Program-made: the position numbers and the translations under genes | The notes under the pieces: model-generated | The model's input: the letters and a program-made list of their open reading frames with translations, nothing else | What the model was told of the DNA's origin: nothing | Database searches by the model: none | In this document: positions 1 to 12,300 of the stretch, one piece after another | Position numbering within the stretch: the stretch's first letter is position 1 | Layout: every line of letters begins with the position of its first letter | Assembly (NCBI GenBank): GCA_029718625.1 | Contig: CM056376.1 | Span: forward strand, 122,165,080 to 122,229,079 | Length of the DNA: 64,000 bases | Reading direction: 5' to 3' | Source of the DNA: Synaphobranchus kaupii | Taxonomy: Eukaryota > Chordata > Actinopteri > Anguilliformes > Synaphobranchidae

Positions 1-1444
1 CCATCAACAACCACAACCTGAATCAGCTCTCCAAAATCTGGGAGGCCACTTGTTGAACCATTAGCCAAGATCATTCCAGTGGCATATCTAGTGCCACTGT
101 AACACACTGTGTTAGCCAAGTGAACACATGACTTACCAGGGTACTTGGCTTCCACTGCTCCCTTGATGTCCTCTCTCAGCACAGTCAAATCTAACTCTGA
201 CAGTTTGGTCACCTGCAATGAAGGTTGGACAACCTTACTGTCATGTAGATGATAGGCCATCATCACCTGATGCTTCACTGAGAGAGACAGAAGAATGTTG
301 CGGAAAGAGTGGGTATGTCTGACAACACGTTTAAAGAAGCTATGTTTAGCCTCAAACCGCATGGTCCACAGCGACACAAGTGGTCCAAAAGCCTTTATCA
401 ACTGAGGATAATGTTCTATGAAATGATGCTTTGGAGTGAGTTTTTGACCAGGGAAAGCTTCACAGAATCTGTGTCGATGCTCTGATATCTTACTGTCCAA
501 GAAACAAATTGTCTCATCTGTATGGACAGGGGCTACAACAAGTTCAACTATGTCCTTGAGGTTGAGAAGAACCTGCCATGTTGGGTCACTCAGTGGTATC
601 CTTGTGCCAATGATGAAAGGAAGGAGTCGCAGCAAAGCCCAATTTTCATGTGCATTTCCACCAACAGTTTTTTTAACAGCAAAACTAAGGGGTACTGGTT
701 GTGGTGCATCCTTCTTATCTGTCCACTTATATGGAAACTCTGCAATCAATTTATTCAGCTCTATGAGAGTGAAATATTTGTTCTTAATCAAGGTATCTAG
801 GCACAGTGCTACTTCTTTTGGTACAATGCCTTCAAAAAGATCATGCAACAAATCAGGGGGGTAGCCTGATATAACATCAAAATGTTTAAGTTTTTCTGTT
901 AGTGGACACAGCCGCTTTACCCCATAGCTATGGCACCCACTCACCTGTGCAGTCTGAACATGCACTGTGTGGTCTTCTTTGGTCCTGGGAGGAAATGTTC
1001 CTGTTCGAACCTCAGTGTCTTGAAATTTGGAGCGACCATCTACAGATGTATGAACTTGAGAAACTCTCAACAAATCCACCGATGGAATGAGCACCCAGGT
1101 TGTCTGCAATGACAGAAGAGACAGTACCTTTAACTTGTCTGCCAAGAGAGGGAATGTAAAGTCCATCCTCCTCAAGACTACCAAGATCTTTGAAAAGTGG
1201 CTCCAACACAGCATCATATCCATATTGTTTTATGTCCTCAGCTTTGCACAGAATGGCTAAAAATATTGAGGTCAGTGAGGACCGGAGCAATGGTGGTACA
1301 TTCGCAAGAACCCAATAGACAGCAGTGATTTTGTGCTTTTTTCTCGATGTTCCAAGTGGATTGCACACTTCAAAATCATCCACATATAAATTGAGAGCTA
1401 TTGCTGGATCATTTTCAGAGAATAATTTATTTGCTTTAAAGTGG
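1..1444 (-). pseudogene. C-terminal part of a C2H2-finger/transposase-like multi-copy protein, broken by LTR insertion
   Basis: The minus strand is open from about 1444 to about 1040 and then, after a shift of frame near 1037-1045, open again from there to the window edge. The first part contains the stretch KHKITAVYWVLANVPP and the second HFDVISGYPPDLLHDLFEG, followed by a segment ending in VVDG at base 1. I recognise this as a long protein type that occurs in many copies in fish genomes, usually unnamed and probably transposon-related; I cannot give a function. The break at SSYICR, where the original frame runs into a stop at about 1012, is a small indel. The upstream half of the same protein lies at 5550-6550, and the two halves join in frame if one copy of GTGG and the LTR element are removed. 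It continues beyond the left edge. Confidence 0.75.
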
Positions 1445-1858
1445 TGTAAGAAGTCTGTCTCTGAGGCCAATATGTCTGCTAGCCACACATTCCCTTGATC
1501 TTATCATTATTACAAATACTGTTGGTGCAAGGATAGCATAGCGAACGTGAGTGGGAAATCAGGAACTACTCAAATCAACAGACGTGCTAATTCAATCACA
1601 GCAAGACGGCCAATACACTACGGCCTAATTGATAGGTGTCACAAAACACAAAACTGTCTACATCCTTCCTAGTATGTGTATTCAACACTCCGGATCAAAG
1701 TTGGGAAACCAGATAAAAAGCAGTCATTTGAAGCGTTCGTGGTTCAGTCTGACTCTGCTGAATCCTAAGTGTCATTCGTGCGCTTAGTCACTGTCGGTAT
1801 CGGAAATAAACTTTGTATCTTTTCATCACGTTCGAGAGACGTTCCTTTTTTCCTTACA
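1445..1858 (+). repeat. 5' LTR
   Basis: Starts TGTAAGAAGTCTG and ends TCCTTACA (TG...CA ends). A TATA-like GATAAAAAG lies at 1712-1720 and a polyadenylation signal AATAAA at 1805-1810, so transcription probably starts around 1740 and the R region is short. The LTR contributes artificial N-terminal residues (MWLADILASETDFL) to the minus-strand host reading frame, which should not be read as host protein. Confidence 0.93.
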
Positions 1859-2457
1859 ACTGGCGAGCCACCCAGCGAGGAATTCCGAAAAAAACGGGGG
1901 ACACTAAGGTAAGAACCGCGGTTTCTTATTTCATGCTGTTGCTTTGTATTTTAGGGAACCTCCTCGTTTAAAAAAACCTAGAAAGGAGTTTTAAGGACTA
2001 GGACAGTTTTGTCTATTTTCACCATTATTTCATACTGGCAGTAGGAGTTTTAATTCCGAAGCACTGGAATTAAGAGTAACTGGATCGTACCCGAAGGAGT
2101 GTGGTACTGTTGTAACTTGTAGATACAAGTAGGCCTAAAGCAACTGGTCTTTAGAATCAAGCGTGCCCGAAGCACTGGGACCTTGATGCTAAGTAGCTAT
2201 TCCTAAAGTAACTGGAATCCTTGACCTGTGTCCGAAGGACTGGAACAGGGCAGTTGTGATTTATCTTAAAGCAGCTAGATAACGCAACGGTTATAACATA
2301 GACCTAAAGTAACTGGTCTGTAGAATTTATTGTTTCCGAAGTACTGGGACATAAATTCTTAAATTGGGTGTTGTAAAAGTAATTCCTAAAGTAACTGGAT
2401 AATTTGGGTTGTTTATTTAGCTACTTAACATCAGTAGACGGAACCTAGATTGTAGCT
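1859..2457 (+). promoter_or_regulatory. Element leader: primer binding site, splice donor, structured RNA
   Basis: After two bases (AC) the sequence TGGCGAGCCACCCAGCG (from 1861) begins with TGG, as expected for pairing to a tRNA 3' CCA; I could not assign the tRNA. A strong splice donor AAG|GTAAGAA lies at 1908/1909, downstream of the primer site as in retroviruses. The rest of the 600-base leader has no long ORF and holds the hairpin array listed separately. The gag start codon follows at 2458. Confidence 0.6.
2051..2406 (+). other. Array of about ten short hairpins with conserved loops (predicted RNA structure)
   Basis: Seen directly: repeated units in which a short stem closes either an 8-base loop GAAGnACT (type B) or a 10-base loop TAAAGYARCT (type A). 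Clear examples are 2051-2072 (7-bp stem TAATTCC/GGAATTA, loop GAAGCACT), 2199-2218 (ATTCC/GGAAT, loop TAAAGTAACT), 2261-2282 (TTATCT/AGATAA, loop TAAAGCAGCT), 2300-2319 (AGACC/GGTCT) and 2322-2359 (outer stem of 9 bp plus loop GAAGTACT). Others with bulges or wobbles lie at 2087-2107, 2131-2150, 2156-2187, 2225-2249 and 2381-2406. A plain 6-bp hairpin ACTTGT/ACAAGT sits at 2115-2130. Stem sequences differ from unit to unit yet stay complementary while loops stay constant, which points to selection on RNA structure. Role inferred only: packaging, dimerisation or translation control. Confidence 0.75.
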
Positions 2458-4089
2458 ATGGAGAGCTTTATGGTTCGTTACATTGCCAAGCACGGCAAAT
2501 CGGACATTCTAGAAGGCATTCAAAGTCAGGAGAAGCCGTATACATGGGCTGCGTCCCAATTTGAGAGCCACCCAAAGGTTGGCAAATTAAATCAAAAAGG
2601 GAAGATTGCGGTAGCTATGACGGGTGTTCTTGCTTCATATAAATTATACAACAAGAGATTAGAGGCTCTTGAAGTGGAGAACGACAATTTAAAGCAACAG
2701 ATCGAGGAGAACCAAACAGCTATTAAAAGTAATCACGTACACGCTAATTTGAATGCCGAGATACAGTTAGATCTGCGTAAAGAGGTTGCCGAATTAAAGC
2801 AATTTAATTTTGAGTTACAACGCGAATTGGATAATACCCACACAGAGGTAAAAAAGTTGCAAAACGCATATGACCATTTATTTGAAAAATGCAATAAATA
2901 TACGGAGCATCGTGTAGAACGGACAGATTACAGTGAGCGTGATTTCTGGAATAAACCCGGTAAACATAACACAGATAATACGTGGGACAACAATTCTGAC
3001 TGTACTGTGAAATTCCCTGTGGCACCAGTGCATGAGACAATGACGATTGTACCTGGGGAGGGGGGAGACCGTGTAACGACCATTACGAATGTAAAACCAT
3101 TGTCGCCCAGTGAAATTGAATCTTTGGTTAAAAATATTGGTACGTATGAGCCTGCAAGGCGAGACCCCATGGCGTTTTTAGCCAATTTAGAGAGGATGGT
3201 TGACCTACATCGTTTGACGGATGCTGATGCTTGCATAATATTGAATGCTTGTTTGCCCCATGCGTTAGCTAGTGCGCTCCCTCAGACTATTCACAACAGG
3301 AATGCGAGGAGAGATGACAGGAAAACTGCATTGTTGGGGGTTCTAGGGACACGCTCGGTTGATTGGGACAAGATAAGAGAGGTTGTGATGTCACCAGGCG
3401 AACATCCAGCAGCATATGCCGCGAGATTGTGGGAAGCATTTAGTTCGTACAGCGGTGTAGCGAATCTGACGCAGCAGGATCCCATGTTCAAATCCGCTTT
3501 AATTTCGCAATGTGACACACACACACAAACTGCCCTTGCACTACACATAGATTCCAACACACCATATTCCGATATAGTTGCAAAAATGACTCAGTTATAT
3601 AACATCAACATACACAATAACCCAACTAAGCCCATAGCAGCAATTTGGAGTGAATCATCACATAATACCTCTTTCCGTAAATCTGTTTCATCAGGAAATG
3701 AAGGACATGTGCCTAACAATGGTAGGCATGCTAGATCTGAAAGGCCCCTTAAATTCAATCCAAGCAGAGTTGTTGTATGCTATGCATGTGGGGAGAGCGG
3801 ACATATAGCAAGACAATGTAAAAAAGGTGATTCAGGTGGGGCAATTGTCTGCTATGCATGCGGGGATAGAGGACATATCGCAAGACAATGCAGACATTTT
3901 CATAAGGAGACAAATTGGGTTGTTTGTTTTGCATGTGGGATCAATGGGCACATAGCAAGACAGTGCAGATCTTCTCATAGGAAGAGGCTTAGTTATTGTG
4001 CCCTCCTTAAAACTTTGCATGAATTACAAGCAGAGGTTAGACATTTGAAAGGAGATCAGGAAGCAACAGCAGAGCAGAGGGAGGATTAA
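2458..4089 (+). CDS. gag: Gag polyprotein of the LTR element
   Basis: 543 codons without interruption, starting at the first ATG after the structured leader. Residues about 60-145 are strongly charged and heptad-like (predicted coiled coil). About 205-400 has the helical, tryptophan- and proline-spaced character of a capsid region, with the stretch RRDPMAFLANLERMVDL at its beginning. Three CCHC zinc knuckles follow at about 441-454 (CYACGESGHIARQC), 465-478 and 490-503, which would bind the element RNA. The tail is basic. Gag of this kind forms the particle that packages the RNA. Nothing resembling a protease or pol follows in any frame. An intact frame together with matching LTRs suggests recent mobility. 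A domesticated gag gene is possible in principle, but the LTRs and target duplication argue against it. Confidence 0.92.
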   Translation: MESFMVRYIAKHGKSDILEGIQSQEKPYTWAASQFESHPKVGKLNQKGKIAVAMTGVLASYKLYNKRLEALEVENDNLKQQIEENQTAIKSNHVHANLNAEIQLDLRKEVAELKQFNFELQRELDNTHTEVKKLQNAYDHLFEKCNKYTEHRVERTDYSERDFWNKPGKHNTDNTWDNNSDCTVKFPVAPVHETMTIVPGEGGDRVTTITNVKPLSPSEIESLVKNIGTYEPARRDPMAFLANLERMVDLHRLTDADACIILNACLPHALASALPQTIHNRNARRDDRKTALLGVLGTRSVDWDKIREVVMSPGEHPAAYAARLWEAFSSYSGVANLTQQDPMFKSALISQCDTHTQTALALHIDSNTPYSDIVAKMTQLYNINIHNNPTKPIAAIWSESSHNTSFRKSVSSGNEGHVPNNGRHARSERPLKFNPSRVVVCYACGESGHIARQCKKGDSGGAIVCYACGDRGHIARQCRHFHKETNWVVCFACGINGHIARQCRSSHRKRLSYCALLKTLHELQAEVRHLKGDQEATAEQRED

Positions 4090-4254
4090 TGATTGCAGTC
4101 AGATACTTAATAGTATGTCTACAATCAAGGGGGGGTTATCCATTTTTGGTGTCTATTGCATATGTATTGGGAGGGCAAATTAATTGTTGGTATTATTGTT
4201 TGTCATTTAATTGTTTGTATTATTGTTCAAAATGAATTGTTTTGTATGTTTCAG

Positions 4255-4488
4255 GCACCTGTTATGTGGGGGGGAGGGGGAGTAATTGTTCATTTGTTGT
4301 TTCAGGCACCTGTTTAAAATATGCAAGATAATGATACTGCCAGCAGCCGTGGTGATAGGAGGATGTCCAGAGCAACGGATGGCCCCCCAATCAGGAGTGA
4401 TGACACAACCCTACCCAGGAGTTCTGGTCAACAACATCCAGTGGGTCCATGTTCCAGTCCTCGTCAACCTGACAGCTTGGTCACCTGA
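4255..4488 (+). CDS. Possible small ORF expressed from a spliced transcript
   Basis: Two candidate splice acceptors with the same local sequence, TTTCAG|GCACCTGTT, occur 51 bp apart (exons would start at 4255 and 4306). They are preceded by T-rich tracts and could pair with the donor at 1908. The first ATG after the second acceptor (4321) opens a 55-codon frame, rich in Asp, Arg, Ser and Pro and without recognisable domains, ending at 4486-4488. This arrangement resembles the spliced message of retroviral accessory or env genes, but the product is not recognised. It may be a relic of a deleted pol or env. Confidence 0.3.
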
Positions 4489-4681
4489 CATGGATGAGCA
4501 CTGCAGGCGGGAAAGTGTGACGGGGATGTACAAAGACCTACTGACGACCAAATTTTTGAAGTATCATAGCGCTGTTGCATCCAACCCAGTGGCAAAACAA
4601 CACAAATCTACACCAACTGGACGAAAGCTCATGGACTTTATTGATGGTCTCCTCGGAGAAACTGTTAAACCAGATGCATGA
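4286..4681 (+). CDS. Unrecognised 131-codon ORF downstream of gag
   Basis: An open frame overlapping the 55-codon ORF in a different frame. Its translation includes LVNLTAWSPDMDEHCRRE and ends LLGETVKPDA. There is no signal peptide worth the name, no transmembrane segment and no motif I know. It may be the remnant of the 3' part of an ancestral autonomous element. The two overlapping frames cannot both be assumed to be coding; this is the longer one. Confidence 0.25.
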   Translation: MFICCFRHLFKICKIMILPAAVVIGGCPEQRMAPQSGVMTQPYPGVLVNNIQWVHVPVLVNLTAWSPDMDEHCRRESVTGMYKDLLTTKFLKYHSAVASNPVAKQHKSTPTGRKLMDFIDGLLGETVKPDA

Positions 4682-5135
4682 TGGTGACTTAGAAATTGCA
4701 TACTCCGGTCTTCTGTGGGAAGTGACATTCAAAGCAGCCATATGTGTTTGTCTAGTTCGTATTGTGTTTCAAAGTGTTATGATTTCTTGTATGTGTTCTG
4801 TCCTAAAGCGACAAAAACTTATATTTTCAAATGACATTGTAAGGCAATCCCCTTGGCTCGGGTAGTACCTGGTCTCAAATCTCTCGCTCGCTGACTATTG
4901 TTATAGTCTAGTATTTATCAGCATGGCACCCAGGTTGTAGTGGTGATAACATCCACAGGGAAAGCAGAGGCACTACCAGGCAGCGCTCAGAGTCAGACCA
5001 GTGGAATGAGGTGTTGCTCCCATGACGGGTAAGATTCGCTGCGTGACAGGAGAACAACCTAAGGCAGGACAGCACCGCCACTGATGAAGACTATGTACAT
5101 GATGCTTTATTGCACATAAGCATCAAACGGGGGAC
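4682..5135 (+). other. 3' non-coding part of the element with polypurine tract
   Basis: No convincing ORF on either strand. The last bases before the 3' LTR (CATCAAACGGGGGAC) contain a short purine run that would serve as plus-strand primer. A similar AAACGGGGGACA is found in the leader at about 1891. Confidence 0.5.
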
Positions 5136-5549
5136 TGTAAGAAGTCTGTCTCTGAGGCCAATATGTCTGCTAGCCACACATTCCCTTGATCTTATCATTA
5201 TTACAAATACTGTTGGTGCAAGGATAGCATAGCGAACGTGAGTGGGAAATCAGGAACTACTCAAATCAACAGACGTGCTAATTCAATCACAGCAAGACGG
5301 CCAATACACTACGGCCTAATTGATAGGTGTCACAAAACACAAAACTGTCTACATCCTTCCTAGTATGTGTATTCAACACTCCGGATCAAAGTTGGGAAAC
5401 CAGATAAAAAGCAGTCATTTGAAGCGTTCGTGGTTCAGTCTGACTCTGCTGAATCCTAAGTGTCATTCGTGCGCTTAGTCACTGTCGGTATCGGAAATAA
5501 ACTTTGTATCTTTTCATCACGTTCGAGAGACGTTCCTTTTTTCCTTACA
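5136..5549 (+). repeat. 3' LTR
   Basis: 414 bp, read as matching the 5' LTR throughout, with AATAAA at 5496-5501. It is followed by the duplicated host bases GTGG (5550-5553). Confidence 0.93.
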
Positions 5550-6550
5550 GTGGGTACCATCATAAAATGATGTGTACTGAGTTTCTGTGTTCTGTGCTTT
5601 TTTACCACTGTTCATGAGCAAATCCTGAATTTCCTTCTTCTTAAAAATCTCAGATAAGGACTTCAGAATAGGTACATACTGGAAGCTTTTTCGCTCCCGG
5701 GCATTAAGCACATATTCAACTGGCTCCACCACAGAGAAATTTTCCTTAAAATATATATTTCTCTTGTAGGCGGTGGACAGAGGGCCATCACTCCTCAATG
5801 CTTGGCTGATGGGGTTGGATTCACAGAGTTCTGTTACCATGTCAGTGATCACAGAATCATCAAGTTGACATTTATGCTTCTCTAAGCATGACTGCAAAAT
5901 TCCTTTCATAATAGGACCTGATGCTGAACTTGAAATAAAGTTTAGTTCTTCCACCATCTCATCAATACACTGTTTGGGCACATTAAATATGCTTTCCAAT
6001 TTCAGAAAGAGGTGGGCAAGATTAGATTCAATTATGTTAGGCAATTCTTTCCTTTCTTCATCATAACCCTCTCCACACTCAAGATCTTCCTCATCAGCAG
6101 GATCATCCCCTGCATTAACAGGATTCACATACCTGTGTAAAAGCTCAGCCTTGAAGTCATCCAGTGAGTGAGGAGTGTGTTTCCGTGTCCTATGAGAGGC
6201 AAAAGTACCATAGATGTTTGTTTTGAAATGGCAATTTTCAAAAACACGTGACAGTTTCTTGTTTTTTTAAATGACGGCCAATATGCTCAAAGTACTCCCT
6301 CTCTGTGGTGATGGTGCTTAGGGTACAACATGGACATTTAAAAGACATCATTCCCTTTTGTCATTTGATAAGATGAATGACTTCTTGTCATGTGTGATTT
6401 AAGGCTGGCCCATGTTTTAAAAGAGCAATAGCACTCCCAATGGAGACACGGCAGAAATTGCCCACAATGCACATGCCGTAGCCTGTAGTGTTTTAAAAGC
6501 TCGGTCTTTCTGGGAGTTTCATATTTGCAAATTTTACAGCACCAATTCAT
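5550..6550 (-). pseudogene. N-terminal C2H2 zinc-finger half of the interrupted host gene
   Basis: Read from 6550 leftward. An ATG at 6550 opens a frame with two finger-like units (CKICKYETPRKTELLKHYRLRH and a second around CYCSFKTWASLKSHMTRSH; only the spacing matters here). The frame shifts at about 6345-6360 and again near 6241-6246, with more C2H2-like units between and after (CPCCTLS...H...H and CHFKTNIYGTFASHRTRKH). From about 6235 to 5554 the frame is open and acidic (EEDLECGEGYDEERKE), then helical, up to YTSFYDGTH, where the LTR element interrupts it. Two N-terminal frameshifts plus one in the C-terminal half show the copy was decaying independently of the insertion. A possible non-coding first exon ends with donor AAAG|GTGAGC near 6703. 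Confidence 0.75.
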
Positions 6551-7288
6551 TGTGAAAATGTATTACCCAGATTCGGTGAAAAACTTCTAAATCACTAATC
6601 ACATCCGAGCAACAAGTCAGAATCAATCAGTCAAACATCAATAGCTGTTGTCTCTAATGCTAGCGAAATGCTAAAATGGCGGTCCGAGTGCTCACCTTTC
6701 AAGCGGCATCAGCAGCATCTGGCGTCCAGCGAGAAGCCCCCAACAGAGGACCTGACGTTTCAATAATACGTGAACAATAATAAGCCGTTCCGAACTCTTA
6801 AGACTAAAGACAAATTCCAAAGCAGACAGCAGCGGTTCTCACCAAGCAGATGTAACCGTATAGAAAGAGAGAAGCTTACTTTTACTCAGAAGTCCAAGGT
6901 GAGATTTGAACCCCGCTCCTCTCACTCGTAAGCGAACGCGTTACCAATCAGCTAAAGACGACATCGCCGATAGCTAAGGATAACGTCGTCGTTATTTTGA
7001 CCCTGAGGGTTGCGTCGCCAGAGAGTGTTGTCACGGTAACCTGCTACAAGGCCTTCGCTTTACTGCACCTGTGCTTACTAGCGAACTAGCCGAGCTACAC
7101 CCGCTACACAGACACGTGTGCCTCGGCTTTCCAAAACGGAATGGCTGCACCTGGAGTCTCTCGTCTGGTGCTTGAGAATCCACGCCCACCAATCTTCTAT
7201 ATTTCCGAATAAAAGCTTGCGTCTGATGGTTATACCGTATGTATGTTTGAAAAAGTTGAAAAACCGCTAACGGCAATCACACTAATGA
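6551..7288. other. Upstream flank of the zinc-finger pseudogene with a tRNA-like segment
   Basis: No ORF I would support. On the minus strand around 6965-6900 lies a tRNA-like segment with box A-like TAGCTGATTGGTAACGCG and box B-like GGTTCAAATC, about 45 bases apart, probably the head of a degraded tRNA-derived SINE. The arms do not fold into a clean cloverleaf, so it is not called as a tRNA gene. Confidence 0.4.
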
Positions 7289-7840
7289 TTAACTCCTTCG
7301 CGACGGCCCTATTAAAAATGGTTCGAATTCGAACCATAGCGTCATTTGTCTCTCTGCTATTGGTTAACCGTGGATTCGCGGTTTTTTCATTTGAAAATGT
7401 TTTGGATAGTCAGCCAATGATTGCACAGATATTCTTGGCTGTGTGACGCGGTTCATTTAGCTGCACTGTTGACGCGCAATACGTTTCACTTTCACTTTCT
7501 TCTCCACTTTCCATTCCTCCATGTTCAGAATTAAATTATCATCGTTGCGCATAGCCTAGTGCATATTTCAGCAACTTCGTCTGCAGTAAACCGGCGTTTA
7601 CCACTGGCCGAAGCCATTTCGGAAAGGCTTGTAAAGACGTATTGCGCGTCAACAGTGCAGCGTAAATGAACCACGTCACACAGCCAAGAATATCTGTGCA
7701 ATCATTGGCTGACTATCCAAAACATTTTCAAATGAAAAAAACCGCGAATCCACGGTTAACCAATATCAGAGAGACAAATGACGCTATGGTTTGAATTAGA
7801 ACCATTTTTAATAGGGCCGTTCTAGTCGCGAAGGAGTTAA
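7289..7840. mobile_element. Foldback/MITE element flanked by TTAA
   Basis: The left end TTAACTCCTTCGCGAC and the right end GTCGCGAAGGAGTTAA are inverted copies, and the complementarity continues for about 190 bases per arm (for example TTGGCTGTGTGACG... against CGTCACACAGCCAA). The tetranucleotide TTAA at both outer ends (7289-7292, 7837-7840) fits the target preference of piggyBac and Kolobok transposases. About 150 bases of spacer carry no ORF. Confidence 0.75.
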
Positions 7841-7988
7841 AATATTTAGTAAAATGTAGGCTAGTGTCAAGCTATAGCCACTTCCTGAAATTAGAGTAAG
7901 TCGTTTCCTTCACTGGTGGTGACTTCCTGTTTGGGTTTGGTAGCCTTCAAAATAAATGCATGTGACTATACAAGTTATAACAACGTTT

Positions 7989-12262
<4,274 letters not shown>

Positions 12263-12292
12263 TCTCTCTCTCTCTCTCTCTCTCTCTCTCAG
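12263..12292 (+). promoter_or_regulatory. Splice acceptor built on a (TC)14 microsatellite
   Basis: A run of TC dinucleotides (12263-12290) directly followed by AG and then GAAACAGAATGAGG. This is a textbook polypyrimidine tract and acceptor placed 8 bases before the best tlr5 start codon. An in-frame ATG at 12256 precedes the tract, but using it would translate the repeat into Leu-Ser repeats, so it is more likely intronic. Confidence 0.75.
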
Positions 12293-12300
12293 GAAACAGA

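Larger units (their letters stand above)
1445..5549 (+). mobile_element. Recent gag-only LTR retroelement, 4,105 bp
   Basis: Two direct 414-bp repeats that begin TGTAAG and end TTACA bound the element, and I saw no difference between them on reading. The host sequence GTGG is present on both sides (1441-1444 and 5550-5553), a 4-bp target-site duplication. Inside are a primer-binding-site-like stretch starting TGGCG two bases after the 5' LTR, a splice donor, a structured leader, an intact gag ORF, two short downstream ORFs, and a short purine tract (AACGGGGGAC) abutting the 3' LTR. No protease, reverse transcriptase, RNase H or integrase is visible, so it must be moved by enzymes from another element. 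The size of the duplication is compatible with a Ty3/Gypsy-like or retrovirus-like integrase; the lineage is not determined. Confidence 0.92.

Noticed and set aside
1012..1488. Minus-strand 158-codon ORF as a stand-alone gene
   Set aside because: Its first 14 or so residues come from the LTR and its end is a frameshift; it is the middle of the interrupted pseudogene.
4286..4681. env gene of the LTR element
   Set aside because: No signal peptide, furin site, fusion peptide or transmembrane anchor is visible, and it is too short. Kept only as an unrecognised ORF.
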